Below, piece after piece: positions 1-9,243 of a stretch of 64,000 nt of DNA. The stretch is from Borborobacter arsenicus (GTDB taxonomy: Bacteria > Pseudomonadota > Alphaproteobacteria > Rhizobiales > Rhizobiaceae). Below the pieces are notes generated by a model. The model was given only the letters and a program-made list of their open reading frames with translations, was not told the origin of the DNA and made no database searches. The translations under genes and the position numbers were made by a program. The stretch's first letter is position 1. The number at the start of each line of letters is the position of its first letter. The DNA lies in the NCBI RefSeq assembly GCF_003934165.1, contig NZ_RKST01000001.1:372001-436000 (forward strand), given 5' to 3'.

Positions 1-1173
1 GTCATCACCGGCATCGGCCTTGTTTCGTCCTTGGGCGAAGGCACTGATGCGCATTGGCACAAACTGACCGCTGCCGATGCCGCTCCCACCGTGGATGCGA
101 CGCGCTATCCGCCCTACACGGTCCATCCTTTGCCGGAAATCGACTGGAGCCTGCAGATCGCCAAGCGCGGCGACCAGCGCCAGATGGAGACCTGGCAGCG
201 GCTCGGCACCTATACGGCCGGCCTTGCGCTGGATGACGCCGGTATCAAGGGTGACGAAGGCCTTTGCGCGACCATGGACATGGTGGTGGCAGCCGGCGGC
301 GGCGAGCGCGACGGCACCGTCGACGATGCCATTCTTGCCGCTTCCGAGACCCGCAACGATCGCGAGGTCCTGCTCAACGAAAAGCTGACCACGGAATTGC
401 GGCCGACGCTGTTTTTGGCGCAACTTTCCAACCTGCTCGCCGGCAATATCTCGATCGTGCACAAGGTGACGGGTTCCTCGCGCACCTTCATGGGCGAGGA
501 AGGTGCCGGTGTCTCGGCCGTGGAGACTGCGGCTGCCCGTATCCGTTCGGGTCAATCGACCCATATGCTGGTCGGAGGCGCCTTCCAGACTGAACATCCG
601 GATATGCTGCTCGGCTACGAACTCGGCGGCTATCTGCATAGGGGTCCGTGGAAACCGGTCTGGCAGCGCGACGGCGCGGAAGGCGGCGGCGTAGTCAGCG
701 GTTCGGGCGCAGCCTTCCTGGTGCTGGAATCGCGCGAGCATGCGAAGGCGCGCGGCCGCCACATCTATGCCCAGCTTGGCCCGGTGATTTCCGGCCGCGC
801 CAGACGTTCAAAGGAAGATCTCGCCACGGCGATCGGCGGCCTCTTGGACAAGACCTCCCTGCCCGATGGGCCGCTTCTGGCGCTCTCCGGGGCATCGGGC
901 GCGCATGCCGCAACCGCTGCCGAAGGATCGGCACTGGCGCAGTACGGGAATATCGCGGCGCGCGGCTTTGCCACGCTGACCGGCCATATGAAGGAAGCGC
1001 AATTTCCATTCGCCGTCGCGCTCGCCGCATTGGCGGTGGATCGCAAGGCCGGCTATCCCGCATTCGATGCCCAGGCCGAAAAGCGCTATGAGGGAATTCC
1101 GCATTCGGTGTTGGCAACGGCGGTCGGCTATCACTATTTCGAAGGCATGGCGCTGGTCAGCGCCTCCGATTGA
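1..1173 (+). CDS. fabF2XL: Beta-ketoacyl-ACP synthase-like protein FabF2XL (5' partial)
   Basis: The reading frame is open from base 1 (VITGIGLVSSLGEG is a typical thiolase-fold N-terminus), so the start lies just outside the window. The fold matches FabF-type condensing enzymes, but the active-site region is altered: where FabF has TACATG, this protein reads MGEEGAG, so the nucleophilic Cys is replaced (apparently by Glu). The first catalytic His (NAHGTST in FabF) is also missing, while the later GH motif (TLTGHMKEA) remains. It precedes a complete FabF by 18 bp and the adh and lpxXL genes, the order known for the rhizobial acpXL cluster that builds 27-hydroxyoctacosanoate for lipid A. I infer a non-condensing partner subunit comparable to the chain-length factors of type II polyketide synthases. 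Confidence 0.85.
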   Translation, partial: VITGIGLVSSLGEGTDAHWHKLTAADAAPTVDATRYPPYTVHPLPEIDWSLQIAKRGDQRQMETWQRLGTYTAGLALDDAGIKGDEGLCATMDMVVAAGGGERDGTVDDAILAASETRNDREVLLNEKLTTELRPTLFLAQLSNLLAGNISIVHKVTGSSRTFMGEEGAGVSAVETAAARIRSGQSTHMLVGGAFQTEHPDMLLGYELGGYLHRGPWKPVWQRDGAEGGGVVSGSGAAFLVLESREHAKARGRHIYAQLGPVISGRARRSKEDLATAIGGLLDKTSLPDGPLLALSGASGAHAATAAEGSALAQYGNIAARGFATLTGHMKEAQFPFAVALAALAVDRKAGYPAFDAQAEKRYEGIPHSVLATAVGYHYFEGMALVSASD

Positions 1174-1191
1174 ACCTGCCGGGATAAAGAC

Positions 1192-2463
1192 ATGGCACAT
1201 TATCACGACCATCTCGGCAGGCCGCTTGTCGCGGTTACCGGGATCGGCGTCGTCACTTCGCTGGGCGTCGGCAAGACGGACAACTGGACGGCGCTGACCT
1301 CGGGCCGCTCCGGCATCCATCCGATCACCCGGTTCCCGGTCGATCACCTCAACACGCGCATTGCCGGCACGGTCGATTTTCTGGCGTCCAGCGACAAGGG
1401 CGCCAGCGCCCTGACCTTCGAACTGGCCGAAAAGGCCGGTCGCGAGGCGATCGCCGAATCCGGTTTCGACACCGATGAGTTCGGCGGGCCGCTGTTTCTT
1501 GCCTCGCCCCCGGTGGAACTCGACTGGCGCGAGCGCTTCTCGCTCTACAATGCCAGCAAGGAAGGAAGCGCCTCCGACCGGCTGCTGGCGGTAGCCCGCA
1601 ATCTGCAGACGCTCGATATCTTCGAGACGTCGCAATTCGGGTCGATCGCCGCAAGGCTAGCCGATGAATTCGGCACACGCGGCCTGCCGATTACACTTTC
1701 GACTGCCTGCGCATCGGGCGCGACCGCCATCCAGCTCGGCGTCGAGGCGATCCGCCGCGGCGAGTGCGACCGGGCGCTGTCGATCGGCGCCGACGGTTCG
1801 GCCACAGCCGAGGCGCTCATCCGCTTCTCGCTGCTGTCGGCTCTATCCACCCAGAACGACACGCCGGAAAAGGCATCAAAGCCGTTCTCAAAGGATCGCG
1901 ACGGCTTCGTCCTTGCCGAAGGATCGGCCGCTTTGGTGCTGGAGTCGCTCGAAGCGGCATTGGCGCGCGGCGCCACCATTCTCGGCATAATGCGCGGCTG
2001 CGGCGAAAAGGCCGACGATTTCCATCGCACCCGCTCCAAGCCGGACGGTTCGCCGGCAATCGGCGCTGTGAAGGCAGCCCTTGCCGATGCGGGCCTTGGC
2101 AAAGACGGTATCGGCTATGTCAATGCGCATGGCACCTCGACACCGGAAAACGACAAGATGGAACATCTGTCGCTGTCGACGGTGTTCGGCGAGCATATAC
2201 GCTCCATGCCGGTTTCTTCCAACAAGTCGATGATCGGCCACACGCTGTCAGCCGCTGGCGCCATCGAGGCGGCCTTTTCGCTGATGACCATGCGCCAAGG
2301 CGTCATCCCGCCGACGATCAATTACGACAATCCCGACCCGGCGATTGAGCTGGACGTCGTGCCGCACAGGAAGCGCGAGGCCGATGTCTCGACCGTGCTG
2401 TCGAATTCCTTCGGCTTCGGCGGCCAGAACACCTGCCTTGTCATGGCGCGTGAACCGGTCTAA
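1192..2463 (+). CDS. fabF1XL: Beta-ketoacyl-ACP synthase FabF1XL
   Basis: A 423-residue KAS II-type condensing enzyme. The full Cys-His-His set is visible: STACASGATA (Cys nucleophile, about residue 168), NAHGTSTPEND (first His) and NKSMIGHTLSAAGAIE (Lys/His). It would elongate acyl chains on the special carrier AcpXL to produce the very-long-chain hydroxy fatty acid of rhizobial lipid A. It follows the Cys-less paralogue directly, and the dehydrogenase and acyltransferase genes come next on the same strand with short gaps, which suggests one operon. The start is the ATG at 1192; the N-terminus MAHYHDHLGRPLVAVTGIGV is normal for the family. Confidence 0.9.
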   Translation: MAHYHDHLGRPLVAVTGIGVVTSLGVGKTDNWTALTSGRSGIHPITRFPVDHLNTRIAGTVDFLASSDKGASALTFELAEKAGREAIAESGFDTDEFGGPLFLASPPVELDWRERFSLYNASKEGSASDRLLAVARNLQTLDIFETSQFGSIAARLADEFGTRGLPITLSTACASGATAIQLGVEAIRRGECDRALSIGADGSATAEALIRFSLLSALSTQNDTPEKASKPFSKDRDGFVLAEGSAALVLESLEAALARGATILGIMRGCGEKADDFHRTRSKPDGSPAIGAVKAALADAGLGKDGIGYVNAHGTSTPENDKMEHLSLSTVFGEHIRSMPVSSNKSMIGHTLSAAGAIEAAFSLMTMRQGVIPPTINYDNPDPAIELDVVPHRKREADVSTVLSNSFGFGGQNTCLVMAREPV

Positions 2464-2504
2464 GCGACCCCTTCCGAAGGTTTGTTGGAAGGAAGAGTCC
2501 GCCG

Positions 2505-3533
2505 ATGCGCGCATTGCAACTCGTCGAGGACCGCAAGCTCGAGGCGGTTGATATCGCTCCACCGCCTGCCCCGGCGCTTGGCGAGGTGACGCTGCGCATC
2601 AAGGCCGTAGCCCTCAACCATATCGATGTCTGGGGTTGGCGCGGCATGGCCTTTGCCAAGCGCAAGCTTCCGCTGGTCATCGGCGCGGAAGCTTCCGGCG
2701 AGGTGGAGGCGGTCGGGCCCGGCGTATCCAATCTCTCCCCCGGTCAGCTTGTCTCGATCTACGGCGCTCGCACCTGCGGGCTCTGCCGGCCCTGCCGCGA
2801 AGGCCGCGACAATCTTTGCGAGCATGTGTCGGGCGTTCACGGCTTTCATCTCGATGGCTTCGCCCAGGAAAAGATCAACCTGCCGGCCCGGCTTCTGGTG
2901 CCTGCCCCGCCCGGCCTCGATGCCGTCGGCGCCGCTGTTGCACCCGTGACTTTCGGAACCGTCGAGCACATGCTGTTCGACAATGCCAGGCTGGAGCCCG
3001 GTGAAACAATTCTTATCCATGCCGGCGGCTCGGGCATCGGCTCAGCCGCGATCCAGCTTGCCAAGCGCATGGGCTGCACCGTCATCACCACTGTCGGCTC
3101 CAACGACAAGGTCGAGAAGGCGAAGGCACTCGGTGCCGATCATGTCATCAACTACCGCGAAGATCGCTTCGAAGGCGTTGTGCGCAAGCTGACGAAGAAG
3201 AAGGGCGTCGACGTGGTGTTCGAACATGTCGGCAAGGATACCTGGGCCGGATCGATGTTCAGCCTGAAGCGCGGCGGCCGTCTCGTCACCTGCGGCTCCA
3301 CCTCGGGCGTCTCGACGGAAGTCAACCTGATGATGCTGTTCCAGCAACAGCTGAAGCTGCTCGGATCCTTCGGCTGCAGCATGGAGAACATGGCCAACGC
3401 CATGCAGAAGATGGCGGCAGGGCTGGTCGCGCCGGTCATCGACACTGAAGTCGATTTCGCCTCCATCGACACGGCGCTCAAGCGCATGGAAGGCCGCGAC
3501 GTGTTCGGCAAGATCATCCTGCGCGTCGGCTGA
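2505..3533 (+). CDS. Zinc-binding MDR-family dehydrogenase/reductase of the VLCFA cluster
   Basis: A 342-residue medium-chain dehydrogenase/reductase. The structural-zinc loop is intact (CGLCRPCREGRDNLC), and the nucleotide-binding fold shows HAGGSGIGSAAIQLAK. The usual catalytic-zinc ligands seem absent: the GHE motif reads GAEASGEV, and the N-terminal Cys position falls in ALNHIDVWG. This fits a reductase-like MDR enzyme (quinone oxidoreductase or enoyl reductase branch) better than a classical alcohol dehydrogenase. In Rhizobium the equivalent gene of the acpXL cluster is annotated as an alcohol dehydrogenase and is thought to act in C28 acyl-chain synthesis, perhaps as an enoyl reductase. 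It sits between fabF1XL and lpxXL. Confidence 0.85.
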   Translation: MRALQLVEDRKLEAVDIAPPPAPALGEVTLRIKAVALNHIDVWGWRGMAFAKRKLPLVIGAEASGEVEAVGPGVSNLSPGQLVSIYGARTCGLCRPCREGRDNLCEHVSGVHGFHLDGFAQEKINLPARLLVPAPPGLDAVGAAVAPVTFGTVEHMLFDNARLEPGETILIHAGGSGIGSAAIQLAKRMGCTVITTVGSNDKVEKAKALGADHVINYREDRFEGVVRKLTKKKGVDVVFEHVGKDTWAGSMFSLKRGGRLVTCGSTSGVSTEVNLMMLFQQQLKLLGSFGCSMENMANAMQKMAAGLVAPVIDTEVDFASIDTALKRMEGRDVFGKIILRVG

Positions 3534-3571
3534 GGATTACAGCCGATGCCGCAAGCTTCCCGATAGCGACC

Positions 3572-4531
3572 GTGAAGTTCTTTCTCTATCGCCTCTCGCA
3601 AGGCCTGAAACAGGCAAATTATTGGCTGACGGCGCAATTCGCCAAGGCCGTGCTGAGCCTCCTGCGCCGGCTTCCGACCGACAAGGCGCTGGAGTTCGCC
3701 GACCGGATGGGACGGCGAGTCGGCCCTCTGGTGGGTCGCCACCGCGTGGCTCTCGACAATCTTCGCCGTGCCTATCCTGAAAAAAGCGAGCAGGAAATCC
3801 AGGCCATCGCGCTCGACATGTGGGGCAACATGGCCCGGCTGGCGGCCGAATATATCTTCCTCGATACGCTGTTCGACTATAACCCTGCCGCGCAGACACC
3901 GGGCCGCATCGAAGTCTCGGGTATAGAATTATTCGAGCGCATTGCTGGCGAAGATGACCGGCCGCACATCCTCTTCACCGCCCATCTGGGCAATTTCGAA
4001 CTGCTGCCGATCGCTGGCGCGACCTATGGCATGAAGGTGACGGCGCTGTTTCGTCCGCCCAACAACCCTTACATCGCCGACTACATTCTTTCGACGCGCC
4101 GGGCGACGATGGGCGGCCTGCTCGCATCGCGCAAGGGCGCTTCCTTCGCGCTCGCTCGCATTCTTGAAAACAACGGCACCATCGGCGCGCTGGTCGATCA
4201 GAAATTCATGCACGGGCTCAAGACGACCTTCTTCGGCAGGCCATGCGAAAGCAGCCCGCTCTTGCCGAAGCTGGCACGGCAATATGACTGCGACGTCTAT
4301 CCCGCGCGCTGCATCCGCCTGCCCGGAAACCGCTTCCGGCTGGAAATTGAGGAAAAACTGGATCTGCCGCGCACTGCAGAAGGGGTCGTCGATCCGCTGC
4401 AAATGGCGCAACTCCTCAACGACGTCGTCGAGCGCTGGGTGCGCGAAGACCCCGGCCAATGGATGTGGTTCCACAAGCGCTGGGCGCTTTCGGGCTCACG
4501 CCGCCCGAAGAAGCGGCCATCAGCCGCCTGA
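3572..4531 (+). CDS. lpxXL: Lipid A very-long-chain acyltransferase LpxXL (LpxL/HtrB family)
   Basis: A 319-residue late lipid A acyltransferase. The HX4E catalytic motif is present in FTAHLGNFELLP (about residue 133), with family features RGASFALARILENNGTIG-like and FFGRPCESSPLLPKLA. In rhizobia LpxXL moves the 27-hydroxy-C28 chain from AcpXL to the 2' acyl group of lipid A at the inner membrane. The start is GTG 3572; an ATG at 3546 runs into a stop after six codons. It is the last gene of the cluster and ends 4 bp from the convergent soeC gene. Confidence 0.88.
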   Translation: MKFFLYRLSQGLKQANYWLTAQFAKAVLSLLRRLPTDKALEFADRMGRRVGPLVGRHRVALDNLRRAYPEKSEQEIQAIALDMWGNMARLAAEYIFLDTLFDYNPAAQTPGRIEVSGIELFERIAGEDDRPHILFTAHLGNFELLPIAGATYGMKVTALFRPPNNPYIADYILSTRRATMGGLLASRKGASFALARILENNGTIGALVDQKFMHGLKTTFFGRPCESSPLLPKLARQYDCDVYPARCIRLPGNRFRLEIEEKLDLPRTAEGVVDPLQMAQLLNDVVERWVREDPGQWMWFHKRWALSGSRRPKKRPSAA

Positions 4532-4535
4532 GCCT

Positions 4536-5459
4536 TCATCCGCCATAATAGTTCATCACCGCATGACGCGCCTCGGCGAAGAACAGCCAGCGCTCGATGA
4601 ACATTCCGGCATAGTGAAAAAGCACCGCCACCACCGCGACCAATGCCGCGAATGTGCCGCTCGCGCCGGCAAGCACAAGAAGGGCCAGCAGAATGGCGGG
4701 AACAATGCCACCTGCCAGCACGGCCAGGCGCCAAAGCTTCTCCGCATGCTTACGGGCGATCCGGAAGCCCATCTCATGGGTCAGGTAGTTTTCGGTGACA
4801 TGCGGTCGTTCCAGCAGGCGCACACGACCGATATGGCCGAGCCCAGTGGCGCTTTCGGGCGTGGAGAGCGGAACCATCGCCTGCATGCGCGCGCGCCAGC
4901 GGCTTTTTGCACTCCATGCTGCTAGAATGAAAAATATCGCCAGCAGTGGAATGATGACCGTGCGATCTTGCGCGGCAAAGGCAAAGAAGCTGGCAAGCGT
5001 GAACCCGCCCGCCCCGGCAAACAAAAGATAACAAAGCGGCGTCAGCCTTGTGTGCCAGGCCTGCACCGCCTTCAGCGAGGCGTAGATCATCGCCGTGCAA
5101 TAGACCGTGACCAGGCAAAGCGCGGTGCCGATCAATCCGGGAAGCGGAGAATAGCGGCTTTCGACCACCGCCAGCCATGCCGACCAGGCGAGCGGCACGA
5201 AGGCGACGATCGCCATCACGCCTTCGCGCGAAAGCCAGCTCGACCGCCACTGCGACAGCGCCCGCCACGCCCGCTGCTTGTTGCCGAGATGCAGCGTCGA
5301 GGACAGCAACCCGCTAGCGACCAGCAGCAGCGCCAGCACATGGGCCAGTTTTGTTGCCAGTGCGGCAGGGTCGAGCAGGCCCAGGCCAAGCACGGCCGCC
5401 AGCCCATAGCCCAAGCCGGACAAGGTCGTGAAAATGATGATCGAAAAGGCCGGATGCAT
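4536..5459 (-). CDS. soeC: DmsC-type membrane anchor subunit, SoeC-like
   Basis: A 307-residue integral membrane protein with about eight hydrophobic helices, beginning FSIIIFTTLSGLGYGLA, typical of the DmsC (not NrfD) anchor family. DmsC-type anchors exchange electrons between the iron-sulfur subunit and the quinone pool. The gene starts 3 bp after the soeB stop and is the third gene of the molybdoenzyme operon. The annotation as SoeC is inferred from gene order and from the missing export signal on the catalytic subunit; a DMSO/TMAO-type reductase anchor remains possible. Confidence 0.8.
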   Translation of the reverse strand: MHPAFSIIIFTTLSGLGYGLAAVLGLGLLDPAALATKLAHVLALLLVASGLLSSTLHLGNKQRAWRALSQWRSSWLSREGVMAIVAFVPLAWSAWLAVVESRYSPLPGLIGTALCLVTVYCTAMIYASLKAVQAWHTRLTPLCYLLFAGAGGFTLASFFAFAAQDRTVIIPLLAIFFILAAWSAKSRWRARMQAMVPLSTPESATGLGHIGRVRLLERPHVTENYLTHEMGFRIARKHAEKLWRLAVLAGGIVPAILLALLVLAGASGTFAALVAVVAVLFHYAGMFIERWLFFAEARHAVMNYYGG

Positions 5460-5462
5460 GGA

Positions 5463-6230
5463 TCAGATCCGGTCCAGCATGCCGTCAAGCCAGGCAAAAA
5501 AGCCCTTCGCCTCGTCGGTATTCTCGGCGGACGGCAGGGATTGCGCACTGTCGGCAAGAGGCTTGCGCTTGCGCGGCGGCAGATATTTGTTGACCGGGCG
5601 CGTGCCCTGTTCCGGCATCAGGTCCATGCCGCCCCGCTCGGCAACCATGATGGACACCGCCGAATGCGGATCGGCCAGATCGCCGAAATGGCGGGCATTG
5701 GCCGGGCAGGTGCGCACGCAGGCAGGCTGCCGGTCGGCTTCCTCGAAGGTCTCGTTGTAGATGCGGTCGATGCAGAGCGTGCATTTCTTCATCACGCCGG
5801 CCGCCAGATCCATCTCGCGCGCGCCATAGGGGCATGACCAAGCGCACAGGCCGCAGCCGATGCATTTTTCCTCGTCCACCAGCACGATGCCGTCCTCAGC
5901 GCGCTTGTAGGATGCCCCGGTCGGGCAAACGGTCACGCAGGGCGCATCCTCGCAGTGCAGGCAGGATTTCGGGAAATGCACGATACGCGCCTCCCCGGCC
6001 TCGCCGACAACCTCACCCCCATCAGGCACCACTTCGAACGTATGCACCCGGTTCAGCCAGGCACCTGAGACATCCGCGCCGTAAGGATCCTGATCCGATA
6101 GCGCGGAGCCATAACCGCCGGTGTTCCACTCCTTACAGTTGACCACGCAGGCATGGCAGCCGACGCAGACGTCGAGATCGATCACGAGGCCGAGTTTTTT
6201 GGGTGTGGGGAGAGAAGGCAAAGAGGTCAT
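5463..6230 (-). CDS. soeB: Four-cluster ferredoxin subunit, SoeB/DmsB-like
   Basis: A 255-residue iron-sulfur subunit starting MTSLPSLPTPKKLGLVIDLD. Four Cys groups for four 4Fe-4S clusters are visible: CVGCHACVVNCKEW, CLHCEDAPCVTVCPTGA, CIGCGLCAWSCPYGA and CTLC paired with CVRTCPANA. It would carry electrons between the molybdopterin subunit and the DmsC-like anchor. The frame stays open upstream to 6380, but those extra residues translate a palindromic repeat (TPYPSPQGGGE), so I set the start at ATG 6230. The insert typical of SoeB-like subunits (SDQDPYGADVSGAWLNRV) supports a sulfite dehydrogenase assignment. Confidence 0.85.
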   Translation of the reverse strand: MTSLPSLPTPKKLGLVIDLDVCVGCHACVVNCKEWNTGGYGSALSDQDPYGADVSGAWLNRVHTFEVVPDGGEVVGEAGEARIVHFPKSCLHCEDAPCVTVCPTGASYKRAEDGIVLVDEEKCIGCGLCAWSCPYGAREMDLAAGVMKKCTLCIDRIYNETFEEADRQPACVRTCPANARHFGDLADPHSAVSIMVAERGGMDLMPEQGTRPVNKYLPPRKRKPLADSAQSLPSAENTDEAKGFFAWLDGMLDRI

Positions 6231-6237
6231 AGGCGAG

Positions 6238-6373
6238 CCCCCCCACCCCTTACCCCTCCCCACAAGGGGGAGGGGAATCCTGCACCCCAATCGCCGATCG
6301 CACCAGCATTTCGGAAAGGATGCCGACGTCGATGTCTCCCCTCCCCCTTGTGGGGAGGGGTAAGGGGTGGGGG
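6238..6373. repeat. GC-rich inverted repeat between soeA and soeB
   Basis: Two arms of about 36 nt (6238-6275 and 6338-6373) are near-perfect reverse complements. Each contains the cccctccccacaaggggg type core, separated by about 62 bp. The element fills most of the 166-bp gap between soeA and soeB, so the transcript can form a very stable hairpin that may uncouple expression of soeA from soeBC. The same sequence family occurs at 18348-18463 and, with diverged cores, at 30260-30401. Confidence 0.9.
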
Positions 6374-6396
6374 TCGACAAAAGGAAAAATTCACTT

Positions 6397-9243
6397 TCAT
6401 TGTGACCACTCCTGCCCGTAGCGCAGCTCTGCCGGGCGCGGCTCTGGCTCCGGCTGCGCGATGGCCGGGAACTGCGGCTCGCTGGCCGTCGCCGGCTCGG
6501 CCTTTTCGATACGCACGCGAAGGTCGTACCACGCCGCCTGCCCCGTCACCGGATCGGAGTTCGACCAGCGCATCCCGTCGCCTTTCGGCGGTAGAAGTTC
6601 GTGGATCAAGTGATTCATCAGAAAGCCTTTTCCGGCTTCCGGCGCGTCCTGATCGAGCGCCCACGCACCCTTCCGTTTGCCGATCGCATTCCAGGTCCAG
6701 ATGGTGCTGGAATTGACCGCCTCCATCCGCGCCACCTCGACCTTGATGCGGCCGTGATGCGAAATCACCCAAACCCAGTCGCCATCGGCAAGGCCGAGTC
6801 GGTCGCAGATCGGCCCCGGTACATAGAGCGGGTTTTTCGTATGGATCTGACGCAGCCACGCATTCATCGAGCCCCAGCTATGATACATCGCCGCGGGGCG
6901 CTGGGTGATCGCATGGTAAGGATAGGCATCCCGATCGACTATCGCCTCCTCGAACGGTCGATACCAATCCGGCAGCGGATCGAACGCCTCAAGGATGCGC
7001 TCGCGATGCGATTCGGGCGCGAAGGGCTGGCGCAAACCCTGCGCCGACAGCCGGAATTTCTGAAGCGGCTCGCTGTAGAGTTGAAACGTGACCGGCTGCG
7101 GTTTGTCGAAAAAACCCATGCGCACCGCAAACTCCTGATAGGCGCGGTTGGCGTGTTTCATGAACTGCGCTTCCAGCGGGATATGGGCTGAGAAGAACGC
7201 ACCGTTCTCGATATAGCGGGCCAATTGATCGGGATTGGGCTCCCCCCTCCCTGTCTCGCTGCCGTCTTTACCCCTGAATCCTGAGAGCAGGCCAATGCCG
7301 GGTCGGCGCTCATGGCGCACGATATAATCGGCATAGTCCATATAGAGTGGCCTGCCCTGCTGGTCGGCAAAGCCCGGCAGTTTCAGTCTCGCCCCCAGAT
7401 CGATCAGCACGCTCTGGAAGCCGCACACGTCGCGGTCCGGTTCGATCACCGGCCAGCGGATCGCGTCCTGCACGGCGTCGGGCTCGGAGATCGGCCGGTC
7501 GAGCAGCGAGATACAGTCGTGGCGTTCCAGATAGGTCGTGTCCGGCAGCACCAGATCGGCATAGGCGACCATCTCCGAGGCATAGGCGTCAGAATAGATG
7601 ATCTTCGGGATGACATATTCGCCGGTCTGCGGGTCCTTCTCCTCCAGCATCTTCATGGTGCCGGCAGTGTTCATGGAGGAGTTCCACGCCATATTGGCCA
7701 TGTAGAGGAACAGAACGTCGATCGGATAGGGATCGCGGGCATGGGCGTTGGCGATCACCATATGCATCAGCCCATGGGCCGAGATTGGAGCATCCCATGA
7801 AAACGCCTTGTCGATGCGGCTGGGCGTGCCGTCGGCTTCGATCAGCAGCTCTTCCGGCCCTTGCGGAAAGCCCAGATGCGGGCCCGCAAGGGGCACGTCC
7901 GGCCTAAAATGCTCGGCCCTGCCGTGCGGCTTAGGGTGCGCGCCCAGTGGCTTGGGATAAGGCGGCTCGAAGCGGAAGGCGCCGGGGCAATCCACCGCGC
8001 CGATCAGCACCTGCAGAAGATGCAGCGCCCGCGCCGTCTGGAAGCCGTTGGAATGGGCCGAAAGACCGCGCATGGCATGAAATGAAACCGGCCTTCCGAT
8101 GAAAGCCTGATGGCGCTCGCCATTCATGTCCGTCCACGCCTGCTCGATGACGATCGCCTCGTCGAAGGCGACACGGGCGATTTCAGCAGCCAGTCCGCGG
8201 ATCACATCGGCGGCAACTCCCGTCTCGTCAGAAACCGCCTCCGGCGCATATTTCGGATCGAGATATTTTTGCGCCAGCAACTGGAACGAAGGCACCGCAA
8301 AGCGCCCATCCGCAAGTTCGAAGCGGCCGGAAAGTGCAGGCCGCGCGCCTCTGGTGCCCACTGGCACCACCCGCTCGGTAACGGTCTCGAAGATCAGTTC
8401 CTTACCAGCGGCATCGCGCGCAAACAGGCCATGATCGGCAGTACCCGGCGCGTCGATCACCAGCCAGGGCGCATTGGAATAGCGCACCAGATAGTCGACA
8501 TCGATCTTGCGAGCCTTGAGCAATTCGTGGATGACGGAAAGGATCAACAGCCCGTCGGTGCCCGGCCGGATGCCGATCCAGTTGTCGGCCACCGCCGAAT
8601 ATCCGGTGCGAACGGGATTGACCGAAACGAAACGTGCTCTGCGCTGCTTGAGCTTGGCTATACCCATCTTGATCGGGTTGGAATCATGATCCTCGGCAAC
8701 CCCGAACATGATGAAGAGTTTGGTGCGGTCCCAATCAGGCGCGCCGAATTCCCAGAAACTGCCGCCCAGCGTCATGATGCCGGCGGCCGCCATATTGACC
8801 GAGCAAAAGCCGCCATGGGCAGCATAGTTCGGCGTGCCGAATTGCTGCGCCCAATAACCGGTCAGCGATTGGGATTGGTCGCGCCCGGTGAAGAAAGCAA
8901 GCTTTTTGGGGTCGGTATGGCGGACATCGCCCAGCCAGGCGGTGGCGGTCTCCAGCGCCTCTTCCCAAGAGATTTCCTTGAACTGCCCTGAACCGCGCGG
9001 CCCGGTCCGCTTCAGCGGTGCACGTAGCCGCGCCGGCGCATAGTGCTGCATGATGCCGGCAGAGCCCTTGGCACACAACACGCCCTTGTTGACCGGATGG
9101 TCGCGATTTCCCTCGATGTAGCGGATCTTGCCGTCCTTGATGTGCACATTGATGCCGCAACGGCATGCGCACATATAGCAGGTCGTCTTGCGGACCTCGT
9201 CGGCGATAGGCCGATGCAACGCGACGCGGGGCTCGGATTTCAT
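6397..9243 (-). CDS. soeA: Molybdopterin oxidoreductase catalytic subunit, SoeA-like
   Basis: A 948-residue DMSO-reductase-superfamily protein. The N-terminal 4Fe-4S motif is CYMCACRCGINV with the fourth Cys in KGVLCAKGSAG, and the C-terminus has a molybdopterin-dinucleotide binding domain. I chose ATG 9243 because GAGGAG lies 8 nt upstream; the longer open frame to 9456 lacks such support. No twin-arginine signal is present, so the enzyme should be cytoplasmic. With DmsB-like and DmsC-like partners in order A-B-C this matches SoeABC, the cytoplasmic sulfite:quinone oxidoreductase of purple sulfur bacteria and roseobacters. Substrate is inferred; other DMSO-reductase-family activities cannot be excluded. 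Confidence 0.82.
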   Translation of the reverse strand: MKSEPRVALHRPIADEVRKTTCYMCACRCGINVHIKDGKIRYIEGNRDHPVNKGVLCAKGSAGIMQHYAPARLRAPLKRTGPRGSGQFKEISWEEALETATAWLGDVRHTDPKKLAFFTGRDQSQSLTGYWAQQFGTPNYAAHGGFCSVNMAAAGIMTLGGSFWEFGAPDWDRTKLFIMFGVAEDHDSNPIKMGIAKLKQRRARFVSVNPVRTGYSAVADNWIGIRPGTDGLLILSVIHELLKARKIDVDYLVRYSNAPWLVIDAPGTADHGLFARDAAGKELIFETVTERVVPVGTRGARPALSGRFELADGRFAVPSFQLLAQKYLDPKYAPEAVSDETGVAADVIRGLAAEIARVAFDEAIVIEQAWTDMNGERHQAFIGRPVSFHAMRGLSAHSNGFQTARALHLLQVLIGAVDCPGAFRFEPPYPKPLGAHPKPHGRAEHFRPDVPLAGPHLGFPQGPEELLIEADGTPSRIDKAFSWDAPISAHGLMHMVIANAHARDPYPIDVLFLYMANMAWNSSMNTAGTMKMLEEKDPQTGEYVIPKIIYSDAYASEMVAYADLVLPDTTYLERHDCISLLDRPISEPDAVQDAIRWPVIEPDRDVCGFQSVLIDLGARLKLPGFADQQGRPLYMDYADYIVRHERRPGIGLLSGFRGKDGSETGRGEPNPDQLARYIENGAFFSAHIPLEAQFMKHANRAYQEFAVRMGFFDKPQPVTFQLYSEPLQKFRLSAQGLRQPFAPESHRERILEAFDPLPDWYRPFEEAIVDRDAYPYHAITQRPAAMYHSWGSMNAWLRQIHTKNPLYVPGPICDRLGLADGDWVWVISHHGRIKVEVARMEAVNSSTIWTWNAIGKRKGAWALDQDAPEAGKGFLMNHLIHELLPPKGDGMRWSNSDPVTGQAAWYDLRVRIEKAEPATASEPQFPAIAQPEPEPRPAELRYGQEWSQ

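Noticed and set aside
2505-3533. MDR gene as acryloyl-CoA reductase AcuI linked to DMSP breakdown
   Set aside because: It is 30 kb from the DddP-like gene and sits inside the lipid A acyl-chain cluster, which explains it better.
6231-6380. Extended N-terminus for the SoeB-like protein
   Set aside because: The extra residues translate the palindromic repeat (Pro/Gly-rich), not a protein domain; ATG 6230 gives a normal family start.
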